In this document: in pieces, positions 16,558 to 24,845 of the stretch | Layout: the number at the start of each line of letters is the position of its first letter | How positions within the stretch are numbered: position 1 is the stretch's first letter | Source of the DNA: Pseudomonas sp. JM0905a | GTDB lineage: Bacteria; Pseudomonadota; Gammaproteobacteria; Pseudomonadales; Pseudomonadaceae | Direction of reading: 5' to 3' | Assembly: GCF_014700075.1 (NCBI RefSeq) | Contig: NZ_JACXBU010000006.1 | Coordinates: 124,001 to 188,000, forward strand | Length of the DNA: 64,000 nucleotides | Made by a program: the position numbers and the translations under genes | The notes under the pieces: generated by a model | Told to the model about the DNA's origin: nothing | Seen by the model: the letters and a program-made list of their open reading frames with translations, nothing else | Databases searched by the model: none

Positions 16558-18606
16558 ATGACACGAGGTCTTCGCATCCTGGCCAGGACGGTCCTGGCGC
16601 TGGTGCTGCTGCTGGCGGCCCTGCTGGTGCTGGTCGCCACCTTCGACTGGAACCGCATCAAGCCCGCGCTCAACGAGCGGGCGTCCGCCGAGCTGGGGCG
16701 CGAGTTCGCTATCGAAGGGGACCTCCGCGTCATCTGGCAACGCGAGGAAGGCGAGGGTGGCTGGCGCGCACTGGTGCCCTGGCCGCACTTCGCTGCTGAA
16801 AAGCTGCGCCTGGGAAATCCGGAATGGGCCAAGGGTGGCGACTTTGTCAGCCTCGACCGGGTGGAGTTCCGCATCGCGCCGCTGCCGCTGCTCTGGCAGC
16901 AACTGAGCATTCCGCGTATCGAACTGGGCGGCCCGCGGGCCAGCGTCCGCCGTCTTGCCGACGGCCGCAACAACTGGACCTTCGAGCTGCCGGCCAAGCC
17001 GGAAGGCGAGGCGCAACAGCCCTCCGGCTGGACCCTGGACATCGGCACCATAGGTTTCGACAAGGGGCGGGTGCAGGTGGATGACGCCCAGACCGGCACC
17101 CGCCTGGACCTGGTCATCGACCCCCTTGGCAAGCCGATCCCGTTCAGCGAACTGCTGCCAGCCAAGGGCGCCAGGCCGGCAACGGTCACTGCCCAGGATT
17201 ACGCCTTCGGCTGGCAGGCCAAGGGCAGCTACAAGGGGCAACCGCTGGATGGCAAAGGCAAGGTAGGTGGCCTGCTGGCGCTGCAGAATGCCGACCTGCC
17301 GTTCCCGCTGCAGGCCGAGATCAGGGCCGGGGACACCCGCATCGTCCTGCTGGGCACCCTGACCGATCCGCGCGAGCTGGGTGCTCTGGACCTGCGCCTG
17401 CAGCTGTCCGGCAAGAGCCTGGCCCAGCTCTATCCCCTCACCGGCGTCACCCTGCCGGAGACGCCGGCCTATTCCACCGATGGCCGGCTGGTGGCCAGCC
17501 TGAATGAGCCCGCCGGGGCGAAGTTCCACTACCAGGGCTTCAATGGCCGCATCGGCGGCAGCGATATCCATGGCGACCTCACCTATGCCGCCAGCCAGCC
17601 GCGACCAAAACTTTCCGGCACCCTGACCTCCGAGCAACTGCGCTTCGCTGACCTGGCGCCGCTGATCGGTGCCGACTCCAGCACTGGTCAGAAGGCCAGA
17701 GGCGTCGCCACGCGCCAACCGGCGGACAAGGTGCTGCCGGTCGAAGCATTCCGCACCGAGCGCTGGCGGACGATGGACGCCGACGTCCGCTTCACCGGCA
17801 AGCGCATCCAGCACAGCGAGAAACTGCCCGTCACCGACCTGTCTACCCATGTGCTGCTCGACGATGGCCAGCTCAGCCTGGACCCGCTGCGCTTCGGCGT
17901 GGCCGGCGGCAACCTGGACGCCGTCGTCCGCCTGGATGGGCGCCGTGCGCCGCTCACTGGCAGGGCCCAGCTCAAGGCCCGTCACTTCAAGCTCAAGGAG
18001 CTGTTTCCCAACGTCCAGGCCATGCGCAACAGCCTGGGCGAGCTGAACGGTACGGCAGATCTCTCCGGCACCGGCAATTCGGTGGCGGCCCTGCTGGGTA
18101 CCGCCAACGGCAACCTGCAGATGCTGGTCAATGACGGCACCATCAGCCGCAACCTGATGGAGATCGCCGGGCTCAACGTTGGCAACTACGTGGTGGGCCG
18201 GATGTTCGGCGACGAGGAGGTGAAGATCAACTGCGCAGCGGCGGATCTGGGCCTGAAAGACGGGCTGATGACGCCGCGGCTGTTCGTCTTCGATACCGAG
18301 AATGCGCTGGTGCAGATCGACGGCAACGCCAACTTCCGCAACGAGCGGCTGGACCTCCGCGTTACGCCAGAATCCAAGGGGGTGCGGTTGTTTTCCCTGC
18401 GTTCGCCGCTCTACGTGCGCGGAACCTTCAAGAATCCCCAGGCTGGGGTACAGACGGTGCCCCTGATGGTTCGCGGGGCGGGCATGCTGGCGCTGGGTGT
18501 GGCGGTTGCACCGGCGGCGGCCTTGCTGGCACTGGTGGCGCCGGCGGCCGGTGGCGAGGAGGGCAATACCTGCGCGCCGCTGCTGCAGCAGATGCGCAAG
18601 CGTTAG
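16558..18606 (+). CDS. AsmA-family envelope protein
   Basis: A 682-residue AsmA-like protein: one N-terminal membrane helix (about 6-26, LARTVLALVLLLAALLVLVA), FDWNRIKPALNERASAELGR typical of the AsmA N-terminus, a long periplasmic beta-rich body, and a C-terminal AsmA-like domain with LNGTADLSGTGNSVAALLGT. The family is linked to outer-membrane biogenesis and phospholipid transport between membranes. The ATG at 16558 follows AAGGGGAG; earlier in-frame codons back to 16387 add a non-conserved stretch. A further hydrophobic run near the C-terminus (MLALGVAVAPAAALLALVAP) may be a second helix. Confidence 0.9.
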   Translation: MTRGLRILARTVLALVLLLAALLVLVATFDWNRIKPALNERASAELGREFAIEGDLRVIWQREEGEGGWRALVPWPHFAAEKLRLGNPEWAKGGDFVSLDRVEFRIAPLPLLWQQLSIPRIELGGPRASVRRLADGRNNWTFELPAKPEGEAQQPSGWTLDIGTIGFDKGRVQVDDAQTGTRLDLVIDPLGKPIPFSELLPAKGARPATVTAQDYAFGWQAKGSYKGQPLDGKGKVGGLLALQNADLPFPLQAEIRAGDTRIVLLGTLTDPRELGALDLRLQLSGKSLAQLYPLTGVTLPETPAYSTDGRLVASLNEPAGAKFHYQGFNGRIGGSDIHGDLTYAASQPRPKLSGTLTSEQLRFADLAPLIGADSSTGQKARGVATRQPADKVLPVEAFRTERWRTMDADVRFTGKRIQHSEKLPVTDLSTHVLLDDGQLSLDPLRFGVAGGNLDAVVRLDGRRAPLTGRAQLKARHFKLKELFPNVQAMRNSLGELNGTADLSGTGNSVAALLGTANGNLQMLVNDGTISRNLMEIAGLNVGNYVVGRMFGDEEVKINCAAADLGLKDGLMTPRLFVFDTENALVQIDGNANFRNERLDLRVTPESKGVRLFSLRSPLYVRGTFKNPQAGVQTVPLMVRGAGMLALGVAVAPAAALLALVAPAAGGEEGNTCAPLLQQMRKR

Positions 18607-18677
18607 CAGGCCGTTGAAAAACTACCTGCGTTGCCAAGGCATCGTTAGCGTGTTTTCAATCAGCGGCTAGGCGCTGA

Positions 18678-19016
18678 TCAGAGCTGGTCGCGCTCCGCCT
18701 GCTCGCGCTGGCCGCAGGTCATGAAGCCCTTGTGGCGGACCCGGCCGGTGCTGTCGAAGCTGATGTGGTAAGGCTGCTGGTGGCCTTTCTCGTTGAGGAT
18801 GTAGTTGTTGCAGGAACCCGGGTGCACGCTGCGCTGGACGACGGAAGAGGGGCGGCCGCCGATGATCAGCACCTGCTGTCGGCTCATGCCGGGTTCGACA
18901 TCCTCCACCAGGGGCTGGTTACGGAAGGTGATGTAGTCCGTCGGGTTTTCTAACTTGCTGGCGCAGCCCGCCATCGATGCCAGGGCACAAGCCATGACAA
19001 GCGCTTGCTTGTACAT
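18678..19016 (-). CDS. OsmE-like SmpA/OmlA-domain lipoprotein, copy 1
   Basis: A 112-residue outer-membrane lipoprotein with a lipobox ending at the Cys in ASMAGC and a single SmpA/OmlA (BamE-like) domain. GMSRQQVLIIGGRPSSVVQR and CNNYILN match E. coli OsmE, an osmotically induced lipoprotein of unknown mechanism. Start at 19016 (GAGGA 6 bases upstream) is preferred to the adjacent ATG at 19019. A close paralogue lies 226 bases away on the same strand. A short stretch at 18607-18665 after the upstream AsmA gene looks like a dispersed Pseudomonas repeat remnant. Confidence 0.85.
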   Translation of the reverse strand: MYKQALVMACALASMAGCASKLENPTDYITFRNQPLVEDVEPGMSRQQVLIIGGRPSSVVQRSVHPGSCNNYILNEKGHQQPYHISFDSTGRVRHKGFMTCGQREQAERDQL

Positions 19017-19161
19017 CATGGGTCCTCGTGGGTTAACGCAGTTGAAACACTGCGCTTGGAACATCGGAGAGTGGGGAGAGTTCGCCCGAGATTGCCCCGA
19101 AACAGAGCAGGCGATGGACGGCATTGCGCCAGCAGCTGGCCAAATGCCGGGGGAAAGACGG

Positions 19162-19186
19162 GAAAGCCGCGGCTGGCGCGGCTTTC
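19162..19186 (-). terminator. Terminator-like hairpin after OsmE-like copy 2
   Basis: GAAAGCCGC-GGCTGGC-GCGGCTTTC is a perfect 9-bp stem with a 7-base loop, about 57 bases past the stop of the copy-2 gene. The following T content is modest. Confidence 0.45.
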
Positions 19187-19242
19187 GGTTGGGCTTGATG
19201 GCTACCTGATGTCGGTTGCCAATACCGTTTGCATAAGCGATA

Positions 19243-19602
19243 TCAATAGCTCGAACTGGCCTTCTTGGCCTTTTCCAGTTCCACCTGCTCCCGCTGCTCG
19301 CAGCTCATGAAGCCCTGTTCCTCCACCCGGCCACTGCCGTCGAAGCTGACGTGGTAGGCCTGCTGGTGGCCGTCCTGGTTGAGGATGTAGTTGTTGCAGA
19401 GGCCCGCGTTGACCTTGCGGCGAATCGAAGATGAAGGCGGCCCGCCGATGTTGCGCACCTGCGTTTCGGTCATGCCTTCCTCCACCTGCTTGACCAGCGG
19501 CTGGTTGCGGTAGGTGTAGAAGTCGGTGGGGTTTTCCATCTTGCTGGCGCATCCGGCCACGGCGGCCAGGGCGCAGCCCAGAATCAGCGCGTGCTTGCTC
19601 AT
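19243..19602 (-). CDS. OsmE-like SmpA/OmlA-domain lipoprotein, copy 2
   Basis: A 119-residue lipoprotein (lipobox Cys in AVAGC) strongly similar to the neighbouring copy 1: both share NPTD, YRNQPLV or FRNQPLV, the GM[ST]-QV helix, GG-PSS, CNNYILN, GHQQ-YH-SFD and GFM-C-QREQ. The C-terminus KAKKASSSY is unique. A perfect 24-bp palindrome lies 44 bases upstream. Tandem duplication is the simplest explanation. An osmotic or stationary-phase role is inferred from OsmE only. Confidence 0.85.
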   Translation of the reverse strand: MSKHALILGCALAAVAGCASKMENPTDFYTYRNQPLVKQVEEGMTETQVRNIGGPPSSSIRRKVNAGLCNNYILNQDGHQQAYHVSFDGSGRVEEQGFMSCEQREQVELEKAKKASSSY

Positions 19603-19645
19603 GTAGGCATATCCCTGTGTGTCACTCGTCGGGATTGAGCCTAGA

Positions 19646-19669
19646 CCGCTGGTCGGCGCCGACCAGCGG
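19646..19669. promoter_or_regulatory. Perfect 24-bp palindrome
   Basis: CCGCTGGTCGGC followed directly by its complement GCCGACCAGCGG lies between yegD (27 bases past its stop) and OsmE-like copy 2 (44 bases before its start). With no T tract it may be an operator or a tight hairpin terminator. Confidence 0.4.
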
Positions 19670-19695
19670 AGGACAACAGGTTTGCCGATGAACGG

Positions 19696-20961
19696 TCAGC
19701 CGTAGCGTTTCTTCGCTTCGATGGCCAGGCCGCTGCCGATGCTGCCGAACAGGTTGCCTTCCACCTGGCGGGCATTGGGCAGCATGGCCGCGACGCTCTG
19801 GCGCAGTGCCGGGATGCCGCTGGAGCCGCCGGTGAAGAACAGGGTGTCCACCTGGTCGGCGCGTACGCCGGCCTGGGTCAGCAGCGCATCGACACTGGCG
19901 CGGATGCGTACCAGTAGGTCGTCGATGGCGTTCTCGAACAATGCGCGGGTCAGCTCCACGTCCAGCCCCGGCTCGACGCGCGCCAGGTCGATGCGGCGTC
20001 TCTGCGCCTCGGTCAGCTCGATCTTGCTGTTTTCCACCTGCATGGCCAGCCAGTGGCCGGCGCGCTGTTCGATCAGGCTGAACAAACGGTCGATGCCGGT
20101 GGTGTCGACGATGTCGTAGCGCATGTTCTTCAGCGCCAGTTGCGACTTCTGCGCGTACACGGCGTTGATGGTGTGCCAGGTGGCCAGGTTCAGGTGGAAG
20201 CTGGTGGGCATCAGCGCGTCGCTCTTCATCCGGCTGCCGTAGCCGAACAGCGGCATCACGCCCTGCAGGCTGAGCTGCTTGTCGAAGTCGGTTCCGCCGA
20301 TGTGCACGCCGCCGGTGGCGAGGATGTCGTCCTGGCGCTCGGCCACTTCACGGCGCTCGGGCGACAGGCGCACCAGGGAGAAGTCCGAGGTGCCGCCGCC
20401 GATGTCGACGATCAGTACCAGCTCCTCGCGCTGGATGCCGCGCTCGTAGTCGAAGGCCGCGGCGATGGGTTCGAACTGGAAGGACACGTCTTTGAAACCG
20501 AGCTTCTGCGCCACGGCCACCAGGGTGTTCTGGGCTTCCTGGTCGGCTTCAGGGTCGTCGTCCACGAAGAACACCGGGCGGCCCAGCACCACCTGCTCGA
20601 ACTCCCGGCCGGCGGCGGCTTCGGCGCGCTGCTTGAGCTGGCCGATGAACAGGCCGAGCAGGTCCTTGAACGGCAGGGCGCTGCCGAGCACCGTGGTTTC
20701 GCTCTTGAGCAGGGGCGAACCCAGCAGGCTCTTCAGCGAGCGCATCAGGCGGCCTTCGTAGCCGTCCAGGTACTCGTGCAGCGCCTGGCGGCCATAGGCC
20801 GGGCGACGTTCCTCGGTGTTGAAGAAGACCACCGAAGGCAGGGTGAACTTGTCGTCCTCCAGGGCGATCAGCGGCTCCACGTCCGGGCGCCACCAGCCGA
20901 CGGTGGAGTTGGAGGTTCCGAAGTCGATGCCCAGGGCCTGGGCGGAGAGGACGTTGTTCAT
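19696..20961 (-). CDS. yegD: Hsp70-family protein YegD
   Basis: A 421-residue actin/Hsp70-fold ATPase of the YegD type. The phosphate-1 motif GIDFGTSNST is at residues 11-20, phosphate-2 IVDIGGGTSDF at about 184-194 and the adenosine motif FFTGGSSGIPAL near 379-390. It consists of the nucleotide-binding domain with no DnaK-type substrate domain (DnaK is about 640 residues). The cellular partner of YegD proteins is unknown. It is transcribed alone. Confidence 0.92.
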   Translation of the reverse strand: MNNVLSAQALGIDFGTSNSTVGWWRPDVEPLIALEDDKFTLPSVVFFNTEERRPAYGRQALHEYLDGYEGRLMRSLKSLLGSPLLKSETTVLGSALPFKDLLGLFIGQLKQRAEAAAGREFEQVVLGRPVFFVDDDPEADQEAQNTLVAVAQKLGFKDVSFQFEPIAAAFDYERGIQREELVLIVDIGGGTSDFSLVRLSPERREVAERQDDILATGGVHIGGTDFDKQLSLQGVMPLFGYGSRMKSDALMPTSFHLNLATWHTINAVYAQKSQLALKNMRYDIVDTTGIDRLFSLIEQRAGHWLAMQVENSKIELTEAQRRRIDLARVEPGLDVELTRALFENAIDDLLVRIRASVDALLTQAGVRADQVDTLFFTGGSSGIPALRQSVAAMLPNARQVEGNLFGSIGSGLAIEAKKRYG

Positions 20962-21080
20962 GTCGCGGGTGTTCCGGAAAAAAACGGCCGCGCAGTTTAC
21001 GCGAGCGGAATCAGGTTGTCCGGCACAGTTCGTCGCGCTGGCTAGACTGCTTGGCAGTGGATAAACAGGGAGACCCTTCC

Positions 21081-21350
21081 ATGAAGAAACTATGCCTGCC
21101 CGTAATGCTCATCGCCCTGCTGGCCGCCGGCCAGGGCTTCGCCGCTACCCAGCAGGAAAAAATGAAGACCTGCAACGCCGACGCCACGGCCAAGGCGCTC
21201 AAGGGCGACGAACGCAAAGCCTTCATGAGCAAGTGCTTGAGCATGACTCAGCAAGAGCGCATGACCGCCTGCAATAAGAACGCTTCGGAAAAGGCCTTGA
21301 AAGGCGACGAGCGCAAGACCTTCATGAGCCAGTGCCTGAAGAAGGATTAG
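21081..21350 (+). CDS. PsiF-repeat periplasmic protein
   Basis: An 89-residue secreted protein: signal peptide (about 1-21, LPVMLIALLAAGQGFA), then two PsiF repeats, each roughly QQEKMKTCNADATAKALKGD followed by ERK-FMS-CL. Paired cysteines occur in each repeat. E. coli psiF is phosphate-starvation inducible, but its role is unknown. AGGGAGA precedes the ATG at 21081; an upstream in-frame start at 21051 would put ten residues before the signal peptide. Confidence 0.88.
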   Translation: MKKLCLPVMLIALLAAGQGFAATQQEKMKTCNADATAKALKGDERKAFMSKCLSMTQQERMTACNKNASEKALKGDERKTFMSQCLKKD

Positions 21351-21373
21351 CGCATGGTTCGCGTGTCGGTTGG

Positions 21374-21856
21374 CTAGACGTACGCCAGCAATCGCCCGGC
21401 CGCCATTACTCCGCACCAGATCAGGATCGACAACGCTACCTGCAGCCGTCCCGCAAGGGGCGGTCGTCGGTCCCAGTCGGCCAGCCGCCTTGCCCAGCAG
21501 GCGCGGAACAGCAGCGCATTGGCGATCCCGGCGCCTACGAGTGCCAGCTTGAGCTGCAGCAGCCAGTTGCCCGTTAGGGGACCGGCGTCGGCGGCGAACA
21601 GGCAGAAACCGGTGGCCAGCTGCAGTAGCAGCCCGGCGATGCCGATGGGCGTCAGGCGGCGCGAAGCCTCCAGCAGGGGCACCTCGCGGGCCAGCCCGAG
21701 CAGGCGTAGGTCGAGCAGCAGCATGGAGCCCAGCAGCATCACCAGCCCGAGCAGGTGCAGCAAGTTGGCCGTCGGGTATAACAGCGAGGATTCGCGCATC
21801 AGCGCACCGAAGGGCGAGGCCTCCAGGCGTTCGGCCCAGGGCAGGATGAACTCCAT
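21374..21856 (-). CDS. Four-helix integral membrane protein
   Basis: A 160-residue inner-membrane protein with about four transmembrane segments (LLHLLGLVMLLGSMLLLDLR, GIAGLLLQLATGFCLF, LLQLKLALVGAGIANALLF, ALSILIWCGVMAAGRLL). The RESSLLYPTANLLHLLG start suggests a conserved uncharacterised membrane family, possibly DUF6644/DUF2214-like. Its ribosome site overlaps the stop of the DUF6152 gene, so the two are coupled. I assign no function. Confidence 0.75.
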   Translation of the reverse strand: MEFILPWAERLEASPFGALMRESSLLYPTANLLHLLGLVMLLGSMLLLDLRLLGLAREVPLLEASRRLTPIGIAGLLLQLATGFCLFAADAGPLTGNWLLQLKLALVGAGIANALLFRACWARRLADWDRRPPLAGRLQVALSILIWCGVMAAGRLLAYV

Positions 21857-21863
21857 CGCCGCC

Positions 21864-22217
21864 TCAGCGCAGCTCCACCGTGCGTCCATCGACGATCAGG
21901 CGTTCGGCGCGAATTTCCGCTGCACCGTCCTTGCGCGGGTAGCCGACCACCGTCACCGTCTTGCCCGGCGCCAGGTCTTTTTCCGGCAGTCCGCGTGACT
22001 CCATGCGGCTGATCGGTGCCAGCACCACGTGCCACTCGCGGCCCTCATAATCGATGGTGATGTGCGCATGGGGATTGCGGTAGGAGAGCGTCTTGACCGG
22101 CGTCTCGATGGTCAGGGTCTTGTTCGCATCGTAGGAACTCCAGCCGTGGTGGGCGAAGGCAGCGGTGGCGCCGAGCACCAGGGCGAAGAAGGCGATGAGC
22201 AGGGCGAGCTTTCTCAT
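21864..22217 (-). CDS. DUF6152-family periplasmic protein
   Basis: A 117-residue secreted protein with a signal peptide ending at AAFA and a mature part starting HHGWSSYDANKTLTIETPVK, then YRNPHAHITIDYEGREWHV. The leading His-His and the NPH motif are the DUF6152 signature and could bind a metal. It is a small OB-fold-like domain. It is followed with stop/ribosome-site overlap by the membrane protein gene, a pairing worth noting. Confidence 0.8.
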   Translation of the reverse strand: MRKLALLIAFFALVLGATAAFAHHGWSSYDANKTLTIETPVKTLSYRNPHAHITIDYEGREWHVVLAPISRMESRGLPEKDLAPGKTVTVVGYPRKDGAAEIRAERLIVDGRTVELR

Positions 22218-22310
22218 GGGATGGCCTCCAGGCAGCGACCCGGAAAGCGTAGGCGCTCCAGCGACGCAACGTCGCCGGGGCAGTATCCCGAAACACAATG
22301 GCGGCGCTGG

Positions 22311-22361
22311 GTAGGAGCGAGCTTGCTCGCGAACCGCTTCGCGAGCAGAGCTCGCTCCTAC
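22311..22361. repeat. Palindromic intergenic repeat with GAGCGAGC ends
   Basis: GTAGGAGCGAGC at 22311 and its complement GCTCGCTCCTAC ending at 22361 enclose the inverted pair CTCGCGAA/TTCGCGAG. This is a second repeat family, distinct from the GAATTCATTCGC type elsewhere in the window. Confidence 0.7.
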
Positions 22362-22858
22362 AGGGTGCTCCAGCCCAGGGTCAACGCCGCCAGCACCAGG
22401 TATCGTCCCGCCTTGGCGAGGGTCACCAGCGCCAGGAACGTCCAGAAGGATTCCCGCATCACCCCGGCCACCAGAGTCAGTGGGTCACCGATCACCGGCA
22501 CCCATGCCAGCAGCAGCGACCAGCGTCCGTAGCGGTGGTAGAAGGCCTGCGCCCGCTCCATCTGCGCCGGCTTCACCGGGAACCAGCGGCGTTCGCGAAA
22601 GTGCTCGACATAGCGTCCCAACAGCCAGTTCAGCAGCGAGCCCAGCACATTGCCGAAGGTGGCCACGGCCACCAGCGCCCAAGCCGGATGGGCCTTGGCC
22701 AACAGCAGCCCGACCAACACCGCCTCCGATTGCAGGGGCAGCAGGGTGGCGGCGCCAAAGGCGGACAGGAACAGGCCCAGGTAGGCGGTCAGTGCCAGCA
22801 CGCGGGGTGTCTCGGGGAAAAGGGGCGCCAGTGTGGCGAGCGCGGTACGAGCGGACAA
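22358..22858 (-). CDS. YqaA-family (SNARE-associated/DedA-like) membrane protein
   Basis: A 166-residue inner-membrane protein like E. coli YqaA: ATLLPLQSEAVLVGLLL, ATFGNVLGSLLNWLLGRY and WVPVIGDPLTLVAGVMR match the family. Related DedA proteins act as lipid scramblases or transporters, but YqaA itself is uncharacterised. The start is uncertain: the longest frame begins with TTG at 22858 and has no clear ribosome site, while a GTG at 22801 would give 147 residues. The 3' end overlaps the palindromic repeat by a few bases. Confidence 0.82.
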   Translation of the reverse strand: MSARTALATLAPLFPETPRVLALTAYLGLFLSAFGAATLLPLQSEAVLVGLLLAKAHPAWALVAVATFGNVLGSLLNWLLGRYVEHFRERRWFPVKPAQMERAQAFYHRYGRWSLLLAWVPVIGDPLTLVAGVMRESFWTFLALVTLAKAGRYLVLAALTLGWSTL

Positions 22859-22985
22859 GCCGGTAAGCGAATTGAAAGGCTGATCCGTTAGAATGGGCGC
22901 AGTCTGACAATGGAAAAACGGGGGCGCCGACTCCAGAGTTACGGAGCCGGCTTCATCCTGACCCCCTCTGATCTTTGGTGCCTTT

Positions 22986-23852
22986 ATGCGTAGAGCTTCT
23001 CATCACGAGTTGCGCACGGCCTTTCGTGCGCTGCTGGACTCGGATTCGTGCTTCCACACCGCCTCGGTGTTCGACCCCATGTCCGCCCGTATCGCCGCCG
23101 ACCTCGGATTCGAAGTCGGCATCCTCGGCGGTTCGGTCGCTTCCCTGCAAGTGCTGGCCGCGCCCGACTTCGCCCTGATCACCCTGAGCGAATTCGTCGA
23201 ACAGGCCACCCGTATCGGCCGCGTGTCGCGCCTGCCGGTGATCGCCGACGCCGACCACGGCTATGGCAATGCCCTCAACGTGATGCGCACCGTGGTCGAG
23301 CTGGAGCGCGCCGGCATCGCCGCGCTGACCATCGAGGACACCCTGCTGCCGGCGCAGTTCGGTCGCAAGTCCACCGACCTGATCCCGGTAGAAGAAGGGG
23401 TCGGCAAGATCCGCGCGGCCCTGGAGGCGCGCGTCGACCCGGACCTCGCCATCATCGCCCGCACCAATGCCGGCGTGCTCAGCACCGAAGAAGTGATCAA
23501 GCGCACCAAGGCCTATCAGGCCGCCGGCGCCGATGGCATCTGCATGGTTGGCGTGGCCGATTTCGAGCACCTGGAAAAGATCGCCGAACACCTCAGCGTC
23601 CCGCTGATGCTCGTCACCTACGGCAACCCCAAGCTGCGCGACAACGAACGGCTCGCCCGTCTCGGCGTGCGCATCGTGGTCAACGGTCACGCCGCCTACT
23701 TCGCCGCCATCAAGGCCACCTACGACTGCCTGCGCGAGCAGCGCCAGGTCGCCACCGGTACCGAACTCACCGCTACCGAGCTGACCCACAAGTACACCTT
23801 GCCCGAGGACTACATCATCTGGGCCGAGGAGTTCATGGACGTGAAGGAGTAG
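22986..23852 (+). CDS. Oxaloacetate decarboxylase (PEP mutase/isocitrate lyase superfamily)
   Basis: A 288-residue member of the PEP mutase/isocitrate lyase superfamily, closely like P. aeruginosa PA4872, a characterised oxaloacetate decarboxylase giving pyruvate and CO2. The metal-binding ADADHGYGN (residues 87-95) is intact; Ser50 in GGS and VNGHAAYF further on fit the active site. The isocitrate-lyase Cys motif is absent, replaced by [11 protein letters not shown], as expected for this branch. It is transcribed alone. Confidence 0.9.
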   Translation: MRRASHHELRTAFRALLDSDSCFHTASVFDPMSARIAADLGFEVGILGGSVASLQVLAAPDFALITLSEFVEQATRIGRVSRLPVIADADHGYGNALNVMRTVVELERAGIAALTIEDTLLPAQFGRKSTDLIPVEEGVGKIRAALEARVDPDLAIIARTNAGVLSTEEVIKRTKAYQAAGADGICMVGVADFEHLEKIAEHLSVPLMLVTYGNPKLRDNERLARLGVRIVVNGHAAYFAAIKATYDCLREQRQVATGTELTATELTHKYTLPEDYIIWAEEFMDVKE

Positions 23853-23949
23853 CGCGACCTCCACTTGTCGCCTGACGACCGCCCCCCTTGCAAAAGGCCG
23901 GAAGAAAGCCCAAATCTTCCATTGAGCCTTGAGCAAGTGGGAGGTCAGC

Positions 23950-24216
23950 ATGGCCAGTGGTTGGGCCGGCGATGGCGCCGTCCAGGAACAGATCGACAGC
24001 ACCATCGAGGATGCCATTCAGCGCGCGCGCAGCCAGATGCCAAAAGGCGAAAGCCTGACGCACTGCGAAGAGTGCGACGCCCCCATCCCCGAAGCCCGCC
24101 GCAAGGCCATCCCTGGCGTGCACCTGTGCGTCGCCTGCCAGACCGAGCACGACAAGGAAAACGCCGCCTTTGCCGGGTACAACCGGCGGGGGAGCAAGGA
24201 TAGTCAGTTGCGTTGA
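23950..24216 (+). CDS. DksA/TraR-type C4 zinc-finger protein (YbiI-like)
   Basis: An 88-residue protein with a C-terminal zinc finger: C39, C42, C60 and C63 in CEECDAPIPEARRKAIPGVH then CVAC. It lacks the long coiled coil of DksA, so it is closer to the short TraR/YbiI type, which may bind the RNA polymerase secondary channel. GGGAGG before the ATG at 23950 supports that start over a TTG at 23929. Its effect on transcription is an inference from the family. Confidence 0.85.
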   Translation: MASGWAGDGAVQEQIDSTIEDAIQRARSQMPKGESLTHCEECDAPIPEARRKAIPGVHLCVACQTEHDKENAAFAGYNRRGSKDSQLR

Positions 24217-24232
24217 GGCAGGGCTTGCAGGG

Positions 24233-24517
24233 TTACAAACGGCCTTTGGCCTTGTCGTAGACCGCACCACCTTCGCGCTTGCCGACTCCGATCACCACCA
24301 CCGTGATGCGTTGGTCTTCCACCCGGTACACCAGGCGGTAACCGGCGGTGCGGAGTTTGATCTTGAAGCAGTCGGTCATCCCGTGAAGTGCATCGCCCTG
24401 GATCCGCGGCCGTTGCAACCGCTCTTTCAGCTTCTTCTTGAATTGGTCCCGGACGGTATCGCCGAGCTTGCGCCATTCCTTTAGCGCCGAGGGCAAGAAC
24501 TCCAGTTCATAGGTCAT
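24233..24517 (-). CDS. RelE/ParE-type toxin
   Basis: A 94-residue toxin of the RelE/StbE family: YELEFLPSALKEWRKL at the start, KIKLRTAGYRLVYRVEDQRI in the core with the usual Arg and Tyr, and VIGVGKREGGAVYDKA at the end. Family members cleave mRNA on the ribosome. It overlaps the antitoxin gene by 11 bases and lies downstream of it on the same strand, the usual type II order. It sits between a DksA-like gene and ureC, and looks like a small insertion. Confidence 0.92.
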   Translation of the reverse strand: MTYELEFLPSALKEWRKLGDTVRDQFKKKLKERLQRPRIQGDALHGMTDCFKIKLRTAGYRLVYRVEDQRITVVVIGVGKREGGAVYDKAKGRL

Positions 24518-24752
24518 CGAGGCTGACTTTCACTCCCTTCTCGTGGGCACGACTGCGGACAATTTCCGCGAGTGCCTGATCGTCCAGATACTCCATCAGT
24601 GCTTCGAAGGTTTCAGCCGGAACCATGTAGGCCATGACCTTGTTGTGGTTGAGAACAGCCACAGGCGCACCCTTGGCGCCCGACACCACGGCCGAGGGAT
24701 TTTTCTTCAGCTCGGAAACGCTGACGGCAACGTTGGCAAGTACGCTTTGCAT
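24507..24752 (-). CDS. Phd/YefM (StbD)-type antitoxin
   Basis: An 81-residue antitoxin: MQSVLANVAVSVSELKKNPS and VAVLNHNKVMAYMVPAETFE are the Phd/YefM DNA-binding domain, and the C-terminal part (about 55-81) would wrap the toxin. AGGAG lies 8 bases before the ATG at 24752; an upstream start at 24779 would fall inside the operator. It is probably autoregulated by the 12-bp inverted repeat at 24753-24783. Confidence 0.92.
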   Translation of the reverse strand: MQSVLANVAVSVSELKKNPSAVVSGAKGAPVAVLNHNKVMAYMVPAETFEALMEYLDDQALAEIVRSRAHEKGVKVSLDDL

Positions 24753-24783
24753 GAATTTGGCTCCTGTATTTGGAGCCAAATTC
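24753..24783. promoter_or_regulatory. Operator/promoter dyad of the toxin-antitoxin operon
   Basis: GAATTTGGCTCC (24753-24764) and GGAGCCAAATTC (24772-24783) form a perfect 12-bp inverted repeat with a 7-base spacer directly before the antitoxin ATG. It covers the ribosome site, so bound antitoxin would repress its own operon. Confidence 0.75.
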
Positions 24784-24845
24784 TGGTCTTTTTATGGCTC
24801 GGACTCAAGTCGTCGATTGGCCTGTGAATTGCGCAGCGTCATGAC

